Shown piece by piece: positions 7,819 through 16,900 of a stretch of 20,784 nt of DNA. The DNA comes from Pedobacter sp. UBA4863 (GTDB lineage Bacteria > Bacteroidota > Bacteroidia > Sphingobacteriales > Sphingobacteriaceae), in the NCBI RefSeq assembly GCF_002399615.1, contig NZ_DHDZ01000004.1, forward strand, positions 35,738 to 56,521. Direction: 5' to 3'. The notes beneath the pieces are model-generated. The model did not search any database and was not told the origin of the DNA. It saw only the letters and a list, made by a program, of their open reading frames with translations. Position 1 is the stretch's first letter. The number at the start of each line of letters is the position of its first letter. The position numbers and the translations under genes were made by a program.

Positions 7819-8009
7819 CTTACGAGCCTCGCAACGCAAATCTGACAATTTTCCTCGCGAGCGTAAGTAGAGTGCCTATGCCCTATATTGCAATAGGGCT
7901 GGCGCTTGCTTATGTTTAGTGGAGGAGCCTCCCCTTTCGGGGGAGGTGGGCTTTGTCAGAGCCTGCGTTCATTAGACTTTGCGAGTTGCCAGCCCTATTG
8001 TTTTTCGCA
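7819..8009 (+). repeat. densely structured, GC-richer leader or interspersed repeat
   Basis: Several self-complementary pairs are packed into less than 200 nt. They are 7819-7832 with 7857-7867 (11 pairs, one 3-nt bulge); 7880-7886 with 7893-7899 (7 bp, 6-nt loop); 7928-7934 with 7940-7946 (7 bp C/G-rich, 5-nt loop); and 7891-7903 with 7988-8000 (13 bp, perfect). The second and fourth compete for the same bases, so two folds are possible. The stretch is visibly GC-richer than both flanks. It is either a regulatory 5' leader of the sigma factor mRNA or a REP/MITE-like repeat inserted between promoter and gene. Confidence 0.6.
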
Positions 8010-8060
8010 ATATTGCTAGCACTAGGTCTTTGGGTTCGTTATTAGAACTAATAATGAGCA

Positions 8061-8633
8061 ATGTCTGGTTATCAAAACCTTTCGGATAATGAACTGATCA
8101 TTCTTTTGAATGATGGGGATGCCATTGCCTTTACCGAGATATACAACCGCTACCACCAGCTGATGCTGGTTTTCGCCCATAGGAAACTTAAAGACGAGGA
8201 ACTGGCAAAGGATGTGGTGCAGGAACTTTTCGCCAACATCTGGCACAAAAGAACCAGCCTATCAGAGAGTGGCAACCTTGGTGCCTACCTCTACATTTCG
8301 CTGCGCAGCAGGATATTCGATTACTTTGCGCACCAAAAGGTGGAAGGAAAGTACCTCCAATCGCTAAAGGCCTTTATTCTGGAGGGTACAACAGGTACAG
8401 ACCACCCCATCCGTGAAAAACAGCTGAGCGAATATATCGAAAAACAGATACAGAAACTACCAGCTAAAATGCGCAGGGCATTTGACATGAGCAGGAGGCA
8501 GCATCTATCTTACCGTGAAATAGCTGAGGAGCTTGGCACTACCGAAAGTAATGTTTCGCACCATATCAACAATGCGCTCAAAATATTAAAGACCAGGCTT
8601 AACATTCTTTTTATTATGTTTTGGATATGCTAA
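8061..8633 (+). CDS. ECF RNA polymerase sigma factor, FecI type
   Basis: Sigma-70 family factor of 190 residues with only regions 2 and 4, as usual for extracytoplasmic-function sigmas. Region 2 spans about residues 10-80: DAIAFTEIYNRYHQLMLVFA, then DEELAKDVVQELFANIW, the -10 recognition helix. Region 4 spans about 123-180: LPAKMRRAFDMSRRQHLSYR followed by the HTH EIAEELGTTESNVSHHINNA. The C-terminal tail is hydrophobic (LFIMFWIC), which is common in the Bacteroidota branch. The ATG at 8061 lies right after a short spacer and fits the family N-terminus. It precedes a FecR anti-sigma gene and a SusC receptor with an STN domain, so it should be the cytoplasmic output of that surface-signalling relay and direct transcription of the receptor operon. 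Some Bacteroidota relatives also regulate distant genes. Confidence 0.95.
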   Translation: MSGYQNLSDNELIILLNDGDAIAFTEIYNRYHQLMLVFAHRKLKDEELAKDVVQELFANIWHKRTSLSESGNLGAYLYISLRSRIFDYFAHQKVEGKYLQSLKAFILEGTTGTDHPIREKQLSEYIEKQIQKLPAKMRRAFDMSRRQHLSYREIAEELGTTESNVSHHINNALKILKTRLNILFIMFWIC

Positions 8634-8840
8634 AGTAGAATGTCAGTTGCTTTTTCCTATAAATGTTATGCACACTAAAACCTAGGTGTCATAATAAAAA
8701 ATAACATTAACTTTATTGCATTGTAGGGCGGTTTAAACACGTTGCTGAAAATGGGCTTATTCCTCCTTACTAAAAAAATAATATTTTTTCTCATATCATA
8801 CACGGTCATCACGTAGTAGCTTTAAACCACCCCCATAGTA

Positions 8841-9965
8841 ATGGAGAACGAGGAAATAAAAAAACTGATTAAAAAATACAATGCCGGCCATTGTACCGAC
8901 GAAGAAAAGGCCTTGTTGGAAAATTGGTACTTTCAGTACAATGAAGACGATGCCGATCTGTCGCCCCAAAGAATAAGTGAGATAGGCAAACAGGTTTATG
9001 CTGAACTGCCCGTCCCAAAAAAGGCAGACAAAAGAGTAAGTCTTTTAAAAGGCGTAGTTACCATCATTACCTTTACTGCCCTTACCATAGCAAGTTGGCA
9101 TCTGTTCGACAAGTTTATGCTACCTACCGAACAAATGGTGGCACAGGATGTTTCTCCCGGAGGCAATAGGGCAACCCTTACGCTTACCAATGGCAAAACA
9201 ATAGACTTAAAAGGCGATAAAAATGGGTTAGCCATTAGTGGCAAGCAATTAAAGTACCTTGATGGATCAGTTGTTGACGGAGCAGAACAAAGCGACAAAG
9301 ATTTCGCACCACAGAAACTATCCGTACCCAATGGAGGGCAGTATCACGTGGTATTGTCTGATGGCACAAAGGTATGGCTTAATGCCGCATCATCGCTCAC
9401 GCATCCAGCCTCTTTTGCAAACGCTGAAAACCGTATTGTAGAGCTAACAGGCGAGGCTTATTTTGAGGTAAAACCTTTTGAAAGAACAGGCAAGAAAATA
9501 CCTTTTATAGTTAAAACCGCTAAACAAACCGTAGAGGTTTTGGGTACGCAATTCAATATTAATAGTTACGAAGATGAAGGCAGTATCGTAACCACGTTGA
9601 TAGAGGGTAGTGTACGCGTATCCGGGTCAGCGTTAAAACCCGTGATATTGAAACCAGACCAGCAATCTGTAGTTTCAAGCACAGGTATCCAAATAAAAAA
9701 TACTGATATGGAAACCGACCTTGCCTGGAGAAATGGCATGATGGAGTTTAGAAATGCCGACATAAAGACGATAATGAAAGAGATTTCGAGATGGTACGAC
9801 ATTAAAGTGGAGTACCGAGGAAAAATAGCTGACAGGCAATTTAGTGGTAGTGTTTCAAGAAGTTCAAACCTATCGGTACTATTGAAGATATTGGCCTACA
9901 GCGATATTCATTTCATGATTGAAAATGATAATAACAAACAAAAGAAACTAATTGTAACACCATAA
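8841..9965 (+). CDS. FecR-family anti-sigma factor
   Basis: Single-pass inner-membrane regulator of 374 residues. The cytoplasmic N-terminal part (1-66) has the anti-sigma-like block LLENWYFQYNEDDADLS. One transmembrane helix lies at about 69-88 (LLKGVVTIITFTALTIASWH). The periplasmic FecR domain follows, with VSPGGNRATLTLTNGKTIDL and the hallmark VPNGGQYHVVLSDGTKVWLN and ASSLTHPASF, then TGEAYFEVKPF. The C-terminal DUF4974-type secretin-like domain (about 297-372) contains FRNADIKTIMKEISRWYDIK. It should hold the sigma factor inactive until the STN domain of the SusC receptor touches its periplasmic part. The gap of 207 nt to the sigma gene is large for such a pair; a TAACTTTA box at 8708-8715 could give it its own promoter. 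Confidence 0.95.
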   Translation: MENEEIKKLIKKYNAGHCTDEEKALLENWYFQYNEDDADLSPQRISEIGKQVYAELPVPKKADKRVSLLKGVVTIITFTALTIASWHLFDKFMLPTEQMVAQDVSPGGNRATLTLTNGKTIDLKGDKNGLAISGKQLKYLDGSVVDGAEQSDKDFAPQKLSVPNGGQYHVVLSDGTKVWLNAASSLTHPASFANAENRIVELTGEAYFEVKPFERTGKKIPFIVKTAKQTVEVLGTQFNINSYEDEGSIVTTLIEGSVRVSGSALKPVILKPDQQSVVSSTGIQIKNTDMETDLAWRNGMMEFRNADIKTIMKEISRWYDIKVEYRGKIADRQFSGSVSRSSNLSVLLKILAYSDIHFMIENDNNKQKKLIVTP

Positions 9966-10027
9966 AAACCAACGCCAATGAAGTAATAACTTAGTTTTAA
10001 TAGTTAATAATTTCCCCATATAAAAAA

Positions 10028-10053
10028 GCCAGAAGTGTTCACGCACCTCTGGC
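10028..10053 (+). promoter_or_regulatory. hairpin in the leader of the SusC gene
   Basis: Arms GCCAGAAGTG (10028-10037) and CACCTCTGGC (10044-10053) pair over 10 positions with one A-C mismatch around a 6-nt loop. An outer TCCCCA/TGGGGA pair flanks it. There is no U tract after the stem, so a simple terminator is unlikely. It lies about 80 nt before the receptor start and could stabilise the mRNA end or act as an attenuator. Confidence 0.5.
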
Positions 10054-10131
10054 AAAATTTGGGGATTGAAAAAGCGCACAAGGCGCATCCTGAAAGATAA
10101 CTGATCAACTAACCCAAACCATAACAAAAAT

Positions 10132-13100
10132 ATGATTTTTTTTAATCACTCCTATCGCAATAGCGATAAAAAGTGGCAGCTATTAACCAGAATACGTTCT
10201 GTCAAAGTATTAAAGTTATCAAATCCACGAAGATTTGCCATCCTATTGATATTAATCGGCTTCATTGGAATTTCCATATCGTTGAAAGCGCAAAAAATTA
10301 CGCTCAACCTTAAAGACGTTCCATTAAAAACTGTATTTAATGAGATTAAAAAGCAAACAGGATTTGGCTTCTGGTACGATAATGCCAACCTAATTGGTGC
10401 CAATAACGTTACACTTATTGCAAAAGATGCCTCAATAAAGGAAATCCTAGATAAATGCTTTAAGGGCCAGCCTTACGCCTACGAAATATTTGACAAGACC
10501 ATTGTTATAAAAAGAAAGCCAGCCAGCAAGAATGGCCAAACAAGTGGTAACCTTAACATAGCAGGTAAGGTAAGGGATGAAAGCGGCAGGCCGATCTCTG
10601 GTGTTAACATTAGGCTAAAGGGTACTGACAAGCATACCCTCTCCAGCGATGACGGTGGGTTTTCCATAGTAGTACCCGATGAAAATGCCGTACTGTTATT
10701 TACCTATGTGGGTTTTGCCCCTATTGCCCAAACAGTTGGCACAGGTGGTTTTTTGAACATTGCTTTAAAGGAGGAAGAAAATAAACTGGACGGTGTTGAA
10801 GTGGTTAGTACCGGTTTTCAGAACCTTCCGAAAGAAAGAGCAACTGGAAGTTTTGTATTGGTTGATAGTGCGCTGATGAGCAGACGCGTATCAACCGGGG
10901 TTCTAGACAGGATAGATGGTGTAACTAGTGGTTTACTGTTCAATGGTAGCAGATTAGCGAGGAGTATTACCTACAACTCAAATATCGGGATTAACATTCG
11001 TGGAGTGAGTACGCTATCTCCAGATGTAAGCAAAAACCCATTGATTATCTTGGACAGCTTTCCCTACGAGGGAAGCATAGATAATATCAACCCTAACGAC
11101 GTCGAAAATATCACCGTATTAAAAGATGCAGCGGCAGCCAGTATTTGGGGCGCACGAAGTGGCAATGGAGTAATCGTAATTACCACCAAAAAGGGCAAAA
11201 GAAACCAAAAACCTCAAATAGAACTTAATTCAAGTTTTAACATAGGCAATGCTCCCGACCTTTTTAAGGACAGAAAGTTTTTGAACGCTTCCGAGTACAT
11301 AGATATTGAAACCCACCTGTACTCTAGGGGCTTTTTCAACAGCGAAATAAGCAACACCACTACCCGTCCAGTGGTATCTCCAGTAGTAGAGATCTTAGCA
11401 AGCTCCCTACAGCAGGCAGAAAAAACATCTGGGATTGACGCGATGCGTACATTGGATTACCGAAATGACTATCAAAGCTATTTTTATCAGAAATCGCTGA
11501 AACAGCAGTATTCGATAGGCATCCGCGGCGGGAGCGAACGTATGGCATATTCATTCTCTGGCGGTTATGACAATAATGTGGAAGAATTGGTAAACAACGG
11601 TTACAGAAGGCTTAGCATTAATGCACAGAATACCTATACACCATTAAAAAACCTTGATATTATTACCGCTTTGAACTATACAAAAAGTATAACACTAAGA
11701 AACAATCAGTTGAGCTACGGCATTATTAGTGTTGGCACTAAATATGGTAAACTGTATCCTTATGCACAACTGGCAGATGAGAATGGCAATGCACTTTCGA
11801 TTGTAAAAAATTACAGACAAAATTATGTCAATAGCACGGCAGCACTGGGATTTCTGGATTGGAACTACAGACCTTTGGATGAAATAAACAGCGCCAATGC
11901 TAATGACAAATTTACCAACCTACTGGCAAGGGCAACCGTTCGCTATAGATTCTCATCAAGTTTAAACATCGAGGCCCTTTATCAAAATGAAAACCAAAAG
12001 ATAGAAACCTACGACTATCATAGTACCCAAACCTACTATGCCCGAAATCTCATCAACAGGTTTTCACAATATAACTCGACCACCAAAACATTCACATACC
12101 CCATTCCCAACGGCGGTATATTAAGCCTCAGCAACAGTAATTGGATATCGAACAATGGTAGGGTACAACTTACTTTTGATAAAGAAATTATCCCGAATCA
12201 TCAATTGACCGCCATTGCGGGCTCGGAGATAAGGGAGGTTAAAACGGAGGCCTATTCGAGAGATTCCTACGGCTACGATGACATATATGGCACTGCCGTC
12301 ATCAATCTCAATTATGGCACTAATTACCCAACAAACCCATCAAGTACTGCAACCATACCTGCCGTACCAGGGCTTATCAGCGGACAGATCTTTCGTTATA
12401 TCTCCTATTATTCTAACGCAAGCTATACCTATAAGGGAAAATATATATTTTCTATAAGTGGTAGAAAAGATGGTTCGAATATCTTTGGGGCAAAAACCAA
12501 TGACAAGGTTACCCCACTGTGGAGTACTGGTTTTGCTTGGAATATTAGCAGAGAAAATCTTTATAACCTAGCTTGGTTACCTTACCTAAAGATTAGGGGC
12601 ACCTATGGTTTCAATGGAAACGTGTATAATGGATCCGCTTATTCGAAAGGCACTTACTCTACTAGTACAGATCTTACAGGGGCACAGATGATAACAAGCC
12701 TTACCGCCCCTAATCCAGAGTTGAGATGGGAAAAGGTAAGAAACATCAATCTTGGAATTGATTTCGCATCTCCTAAAAACCGCATCAGCGGCAGTTTCGA
12801 ATTTTGGCAAAAAGAGGGATTGGACTTGATAAATGCTATTCCATTGGCCACATCTACAGGCTTTACCTCTTTTAATGGAAATTCTGCTTCTACTCGCACA
12901 AATGGCATTGATGTACAACTGAATAGCCAAAATATTAAAGGGCAGTTTAACTGGAATACCGTAGTGCTTTACAATACACTAAAAGACAGGGTTATCCTAT
13001 ACAATGTAACACAGAACAATACAAGTATACAAGGCAATTCGGGAGTAGCATTGGTCGGAAAGCCTTTGTTTTCATTGTATAGTTACAAGTGGGCGGGTTT

Positions 13101-13713
13101 AGACCCCATAAATGGAGATCCACAAGGGTATCTAAATGGTAAAACAAGTAAGGATTATCTGGGAATCATCGGCAATTTTAATCCCGATAGTTTAGTTTAT
13201 CATGGTTCGGCAAGACCAACAGTATTTGGCTCGTTAAGAAATGACTTCGCACACAATGGTTTTTCGCTTTCCTTCAATCTCGTCTTTAAAATGGGTTATT
13301 ATTTTAGGAGACCTTCCACCAGCATCAATTATGCAGATATCATCAATAACAATGGCTATGCTGATGCGGCACAAGCATGGAAGGTACCTGGCGATGAGTA
13401 CTTGACAACAGTTCCCTCGCTCATCTATCCGAGCAATGCCAACAGAAACAATTTCTACCAGTATTCTTCGGCCCTGATTGAAAAAGCTGACCATATCCGC
13501 CTGCAGGACATAAGGCTAGCCTACAATGTGAGCAATAAAACATGGAAAAACATGCCTTTTAGAGCTTGTCAAATATATACTTATGCAACCAATTTGGGGA
13601 TATTATGGCGTGCAAACAAACACAATATCGATCCAGATATCATCGGAAACAATACTAATTATTACCTCCCGAACCCATTCTCCATTGCATTTGGATTGAA
13701 TGTGACACTTTAA
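10132..13713 (+). CDS. SusC/RagA-type TonB-dependent receptor with STN signalling domain
   Basis: Outer-membrane active transporter of 1193 residues. Order of parts: a long basic N-region and signal helix (about 35-52, cleavage near SLKA/Q), an STN domain (55-127: ITLNLKDVPLKTVFNEIKKQ, ending with ETVIVIKRK-like KTIVIKRK), a carboxypeptidase-regulatory-like beta domain (142-213: GKVRDESGRPISGVNIRLKG, FTYVGF), a possible TonB box (EVVSTGF, 223-229), the plug (about 235-360, with the IRGVSTLSPD and AAAASIWGARSGNGVIVITT blocks), and a 22-strand-type barrel ending in aromatic FSIAFGLNVTL. The STN domain is the part that contacts FecR, so this receptor both imports a ligand and signals its presence to the adjacent sigma system. 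It forms a transport pair with the SusD protein 12 nt downstream. Its ligand cannot be deduced: no glycoside hydrolase, peptidase or siderophore gene is adjacent. Confidence 0.96.
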   Translation: MIFFNHSYRNSDKKWQLLTRIRSVKVLKLSNPRRFAILLILIGFIGISISLKAQKITLNLKDVPLKTVFNEIKKQTGFGFWYDNANLIGANNVTLIAKDASIKEILDKCFKGQPYAYEIFDKTIVIKRKPASKNGQTSGNLNIAGKVRDESGRPISGVNIRLKGTDKHTLSSDDGGFSIVVPDENAVLLFTYVGFAPIAQTVGTGGFLNIALKEEENKLDGVEVVSTGFQNLPKERATGSFVLVDSALMSRRVSTGVLDRIDGVTSGLLFNGSRLARSITYNSNIGINIRGVSTLSPDVSKNPLIILDSFPYEGSIDNINPNDVENITVLKDAAAASIWGARSGNGVIVITTKKGKRNQKPQIELNSSFNIGNAPDLFKDRKFLNASEYIDIETHLYSRGFFNSEISNTTTRPVVSPVVEILASSLQQAEKTSGIDAMRTLDYRNDYQSYFYQKSLKQQYSIGIRGGSERMAYSFSGGYDNNVEELVNNGYRRLSINAQNTYTPLKNLDIITALNYTKSITLRNNQLSYGIISVGTKYGKLYPYAQLADENGNALSIVKNYRQNYVNSTAALGFLDWNYRPLDEINSANANDKFTNLLARATVRYRFSSSLNIEALYQNENQKIETYDYHSTQTYYARNLINRFSQYNSTTKTFTYPIPNGGILSLSNSNWISNNGRVQLTFDKEIIPNHQLTAIAGSEIREVKTEAYSRDSYGYDDIYGTAVINLNYGTNYPTNPSSTATIPAVPGLISGQIFRYISYYSNASYTYKGKYIFSISGRKDGSNIFGAKTNDKVTPLWSTGFAWNISRENLYNLAWLPYLKIRGTYGFNGNVYNGSAYSKGTYSTSTDLTGAQMITSLTAPNPELRWEKVRNINLGIDFASPKNRISGSFEFWQKEGLDLINAIPLATSTGFTSFNGNSASTRTNGIDVQLNSQNIKGQFNWNTVVLYNTLKDRVILYNVTQNNTSIQGNSGVALVGKPLFSLYSYKWAGLDPINGDPQGYLNGKTSKDYLGIIGNFNPDSLVYHGSARPTVFGSLRNDFAHNGFSLSFNLVFKMGYYFRRPSTSINYADIINNNGYADAAQAWKVPGDEYLTTVPSLIYPSNANRNNFYQYSSALIEKADHIRLQDIRLAYNVSNKTWKNMPFRACQIYTYATNLGILWRANKHNIDPDIIGNNTNYYLPNPFSIAFGLNVTL

Positions 13714-13725
13714 AATATTAGCGAT

Positions 13726-15141
13726 ATGAAAACAAAAAGCAATTATACTTCCTGCCAAACCATACTATTTCTCTTCTCTTTTTACCTCTTATTTATAGTA
13801 GGCTGTAAAAAGCAGGATGAATGGTTGGATGTGAAAAGGCAAAAGAGCGATGTGGTTCCAAAAAGTTTGAAAGATCTTCAAGCGGTATTGGATAACACGA
13901 CCAGTATGAATAAAAACTTTATTCAACTAACTGTATTGGGCACCGATAACATCAGCGTAACTGATGCTAACCTTAGTGCCTCATCAGAGATTGAACGTAA
14001 TACCTATATATGGAACAAGGATATCTTCAATGGTCAGATGAACGGTGATTGGACAGTTTCATACACAAGGGTTGCATACACTAATATTGTGCTGGATGCG
14101 TTGACAAAAATAGTAGTAGATGATCGTAACCGCAGTAACTACAATAATGTTAAGGGATCGGCACTTTTCTATAGGGCATTTGTATTTTACGAATTGTTGC
14201 AGATGTTTGCCAAACCTTATGATGCTGGTACGGCAGCTACCGACCTAGGCATTCCATTACGTCAGACATCTGATATCAATGCACCATCCTTAAGAGCAAA
14301 TCTGCAAAAATGTTATGACCAGATTACCGAAGATTTAACTTTAGCCATCGGATTATTGCCCGAAACACCTCTGTACCTAACCAGACCTTCTAGCATCTCT
14401 GCCAGGGCATTATTGGCAAAGGTTTACCTAACTATGGGCAATTATACTTTGGCTGGCGACTATGCCAATCGGGCACTTCAAAAATCAAGTACTTTGGTTG
14501 ATTTTAATAGTACTACCATTTCAACCGCATTACCCTATCGTTTTCCAACCTTTAGGGCCTGCATCCCTGAAATCATATTTTATGCAGAGGCAGGATTATA
14601 CCTAACCACAGGGGCGTATGTTTCAGGTACGGGAAATGTAGATGCGTCTTTATATGAATCCTATGATGATCATGACTTAAGAAAATCCATTTTTTACCAA
14701 AACTATGGTGGAGGCAAGGTAAAGTTCCAGGGCACATATACTGGGACAACCCAGAATTTTAGCGGCCTAGCAACAAATGAAATTTACCTGATAAGAGCAG
14801 AATGTTATGCCCGGAATAATAATACCACATTGGCAATGGCAGATCTAAACACACTCATGAACAAGCGGTACGCTACCGGGAGTTTCAGCAAGCTGGTTGC
14901 ATCTACACCAGAAGAAGCATTGACCCTAATATTGAGAGAGCGGAGAAAAGAATTGCCCTTTACAGCACAGATCAGGTGGGAAGACCTGCGTCGTTTGAAC
15001 AAGGATAGCAGATACGCTAAGCAATTGCAAAGGATTTTTAGCGGACAGACCTATACCTTACCACCAAATGACAGACGTTATGTTTTTCCTATTCCAGATC
15101 TCGAAATACAAACCTATGGGATACCTCAGAACGTAAGATAG
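13726..15141 (+). CDS. SusD/RagB-family surface lipoprotein
   Basis: Ligand-binding lid of the SusCD outer-membrane complex, 471 residues. The N-terminus is a lipoprotein signal: a hydrophobic run ending in FIVGC with the acylated Cys27, followed by KKQ. The alpha-helical TPR-like core is visible as DLQAVLDNTTSMN, WTVSYTRVAYTNIVLDAL, KGSALFYRAFVFYELLQMFA and PSSISARALLAKVYLTMGNY. The C-terminal half has the typical NEIYLIRAECYARN, ILRERRKELPF, RWEDLRRLN and the closing FPIPDLEIQTYGIPQN. The length is at the short end of the family (usually about 500-600), consistent with a lid for a small ligand. The start is 12 nt after the receptor stop, so the pair is certainly cotranscribed. Confidence 0.94.
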   Translation: MKTKSNYTSCQTILFLFSFYLLFIVGCKKQDEWLDVKRQKSDVVPKSLKDLQAVLDNTTSMNKNFIQLTVLGTDNISVTDANLSASSEIERNTYIWNKDIFNGQMNGDWTVSYTRVAYTNIVLDALTKIVVDDRNRSNYNNVKGSALFYRAFVFYELLQMFAKPYDAGTAATDLGIPLRQTSDINAPSLRANLQKCYDQITEDLTLAIGLLPETPLYLTRPSSISARALLAKVYLTMGNYTLAGDYANRALQKSSTLVDFNSTTISTALPYRFPTFRACIPEIIFYAEAGLYLTTGAYVSGTGNVDASLYESYDDHDLRKSIFYQNYGGGKVKFQGTYTGTTQNFSGLATNEIYLIRAECYARNNNTTLAMADLNTLMNKRYATGSFSKLVASTPEEALTLILRERRKELPFTAQIRWEDLRRLNKDSRYAKQLQRIFSGQTYTLPPNDRRYVFPIPDLEIQTYGIPQNVR

Positions 15142-15171
15142 CACGAACTAATAACTTTTTTAAGATTTAAA

Positions 15172-16677
15172 ATGAATAAAGCCATAATATTTATGGGCCT
15201 AGGCATCTTATTGCCTTATTTTTTGAAAGCTCAACAGTCCAAACTCAAAGAAAATTGTATAAAAATAAAAGTCAGATTGGATGTAACGCATAAAAACGAC
15301 ACCTTATACCTTTACCATTTTATCAATACACTCAAAAACTCATCTCTTGAAAATGACAGTTCCAGAGAACTTCTAGCTACTATGGACAACGACAGCTTGT
15401 TTAGGTTTATAGTACCAATTAATTCCTCTTCCGGACAGTTTGTTATCTGCAAAAAAACGTTCATAAAAGACGGGTTGTATATAATTCCCATAACAAGAAC
15501 CTATTTGCCCGAGTTTGGGGATGATGTCCTGTTCATTGTGTCAGAATTTGCCAAGCCTTTCAAAAAACAGCAAAAGAACTATAAAGTAGTAGTGAAAGGC
15601 AAGGGTGCAGAAAAGTACAACATCCAAGAGGAAATAAGAAACATCATAAATGATGTGAACGCAATTAGGAATGCTCCTCCCGCATTTGATGAAGATTTCA
15701 ATTACAATTCCGACAATGCTTATTCTAGGGAAACCAAAGCTAAAATACAATATCTTGAATCCAAACGCGGACAGCTATCGGCACATATCTACAATATTCT
15801 TAAAGCAGATATCATTTATAGAAATGCAGGCATAATCGAATCTTGGATATCGGCCTATATCGACAGAAAATTGGCAAATGAAGAGCCTAAACTAGCAAAA
15901 TCAATGAGAGAAAAATTTAGGGCACAGTATAATAAATATCTTTTAGAAAATCCAGAAACTGGTATTCCTGTTTCGGACCTTATCTTTTCTAGAAAGTATA
16001 TTCCCTATATTTTGAGTAAAACAATCAAATGTGATTTTGTTGTGAACGGTATCGAAAAGAGTGATTTATTCAATTACCTCAAAAACAATTACAGAGGAAT
16101 TATTAGAGACAGGTTACTGACGACGTATTTTTTGGAACCAGATTTTACAGATCGTAATACCGATTTTAAACATCTTCCAGAAGCCTTGACCTTAGTAAAA
16201 TCTGAAGATTGTTTAAAGGAACTTAAAAAATTAGAGAAGGCAGCCACATACAACTTTTCACTGCAAGATTTAAATGGAAAAATGGTCAAAATGAGTGATT
16301 TTGCAGGAAAATTAGTTTTGATTGATTTTTGGTTTACAGGATGTGGTGCGTGCAAAACATATTATAAAGACCATTTCTCAGCGATTAAATCTTACTTTAG
16401 AGACAACACTAATGTCGTTTTCGTATCCATCTGTATAGATGAAAACTTAGCTTCATGGAAAAAAAGCGTATATACCAATGAATATAGTTCTATTGACGCC
16501 GTAAATTTAACAACTTTCGGACACAATCGGGAGGTTTTAAGACATTATGGCATTTCAGTATTTCCGTCGGTGCTATTAATAGGAAAAAACAACAAAGTTT
16601 TGGCTAAAAACGATAGCGCCCTGTTAGAAAAGGATAGCGCAATAAAGCTGATCACCAAAGTCCTAAATGATTTTTAA
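15172..16677 (+). CDS. exported TlpA-like thioredoxin-fold protein with a long N-terminal domain
   Basis: Protein of 501 residues with a signal peptide (about 1-20, GLGILLPYFLKAQQ). The C-terminal third (from about 360) is a redoxin/TlpA domain: FSLQDLNGKMVKMSDFAGKL, then LIDFWFTGCGACKTYY, with the redox pair Cys391-Cys394, and a cis-Pro region near VFPSVLLIG. The 340 or so residues between are charged and mostly helical with no motif I recognise; in related Bacteroidota proteins this portion varies. Exported TlpA-like proteins usually reduce or isomerise disulfides in the periplasm and draw electrons from a membrane partner. It is the last gene of the sigma/FecR/SusCD set, 30 nt after SusD, and faces a MauE/DoxX-like membrane protein that could be such a partner. 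Confidence 0.88.
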   Translation: MNKAIIFMGLGILLPYFLKAQQSKLKENCIKIKVRLDVTHKNDTLYLYHFINTLKNSSLENDSSRELLATMDNDSLFRFIVPINSSSGQFVICKKTFIKDGLYIIPITRTYLPEFGDDVLFIVSEFAKPFKKQQKNYKVVVKGKGAEKYNIQEEIRNIINDVNAIRNAPPAFDEDFNYNSDNAYSRETKAKIQYLESKRGQLSAHIYNILKADIIYRNAGIIESWISAYIDRKLANEEPKLAKSMREKFRAQYNKYLLENPETGIPVSDLIFSRKYIPYILSKTIKCDFVVNGIEKSDLFNYLKNNYRGIIRDRLLTTYFLEPDFTDRNTDFKHLPEALTLVKSEDCLKELKKLEKAATYNFSLQDLNGKMVKMSDFAGKLVLIDFWFTGCGACKTYYKDHFSAIKSYFRDNTNVVFVSICIDENLASWKKSVYTNEYSSIDAVNLTTFGHNREVLRHYGISVFPSVLLIGKNNKVLAKNDSALLEKDSAIKLITKVLNDF

Positions 16678-16773
16678 GGAAATCAGCACGGGCATGTCTC
16701 AAAAAGTAATATCGCATATAGTTTTGCGACATATAGTTTAATAATCACCTTAAAGGTTTTCTCGCGAAAATTA

Positions 16774-16810
16774 AAAACGGGCAATCTTCTATATGAAAAT
16801 TGCCCGTTTT
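16774..16810. terminator. bidirectional hairpin between convergent operons
   Basis: A 12-bp perfect stem (16774-16785 with 16799-16810; core ACGGGCAAT/ATTGCCCGT) with a 13-nt loop and A/T runs at both ends. It lies between the stop of the thioredoxin-fold gene (plus) and the stop of the small two-Cys gene (minus), so it can end both transcripts. Confidence 0.8.
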
Positions 16811-16900
16811 AACGTAAAAAATCTTCTGTTTAAATTTTAATTCGATAGAGCTTTGTCCAAATTGAATTTTGAAAACAGCCTGATTTCATTTGTACTCTAG

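Noticed and set aside
8726..8834. GGTTTAAA (8730-8737) and TTTAAACC (8821-8828) flank the gap before fecR and could form a long stem.
   Set aside because: Eight A/T-rich base pairs with an 83-nt loop are expected by chance in a region of this composition; no further support.
10132..15141. Polysaccharide utilisation locus.
   Set aside because: A SusCD pair is present, but no glycoside hydrolase, lyase, esterase or sulfatase gene occurs in the window.
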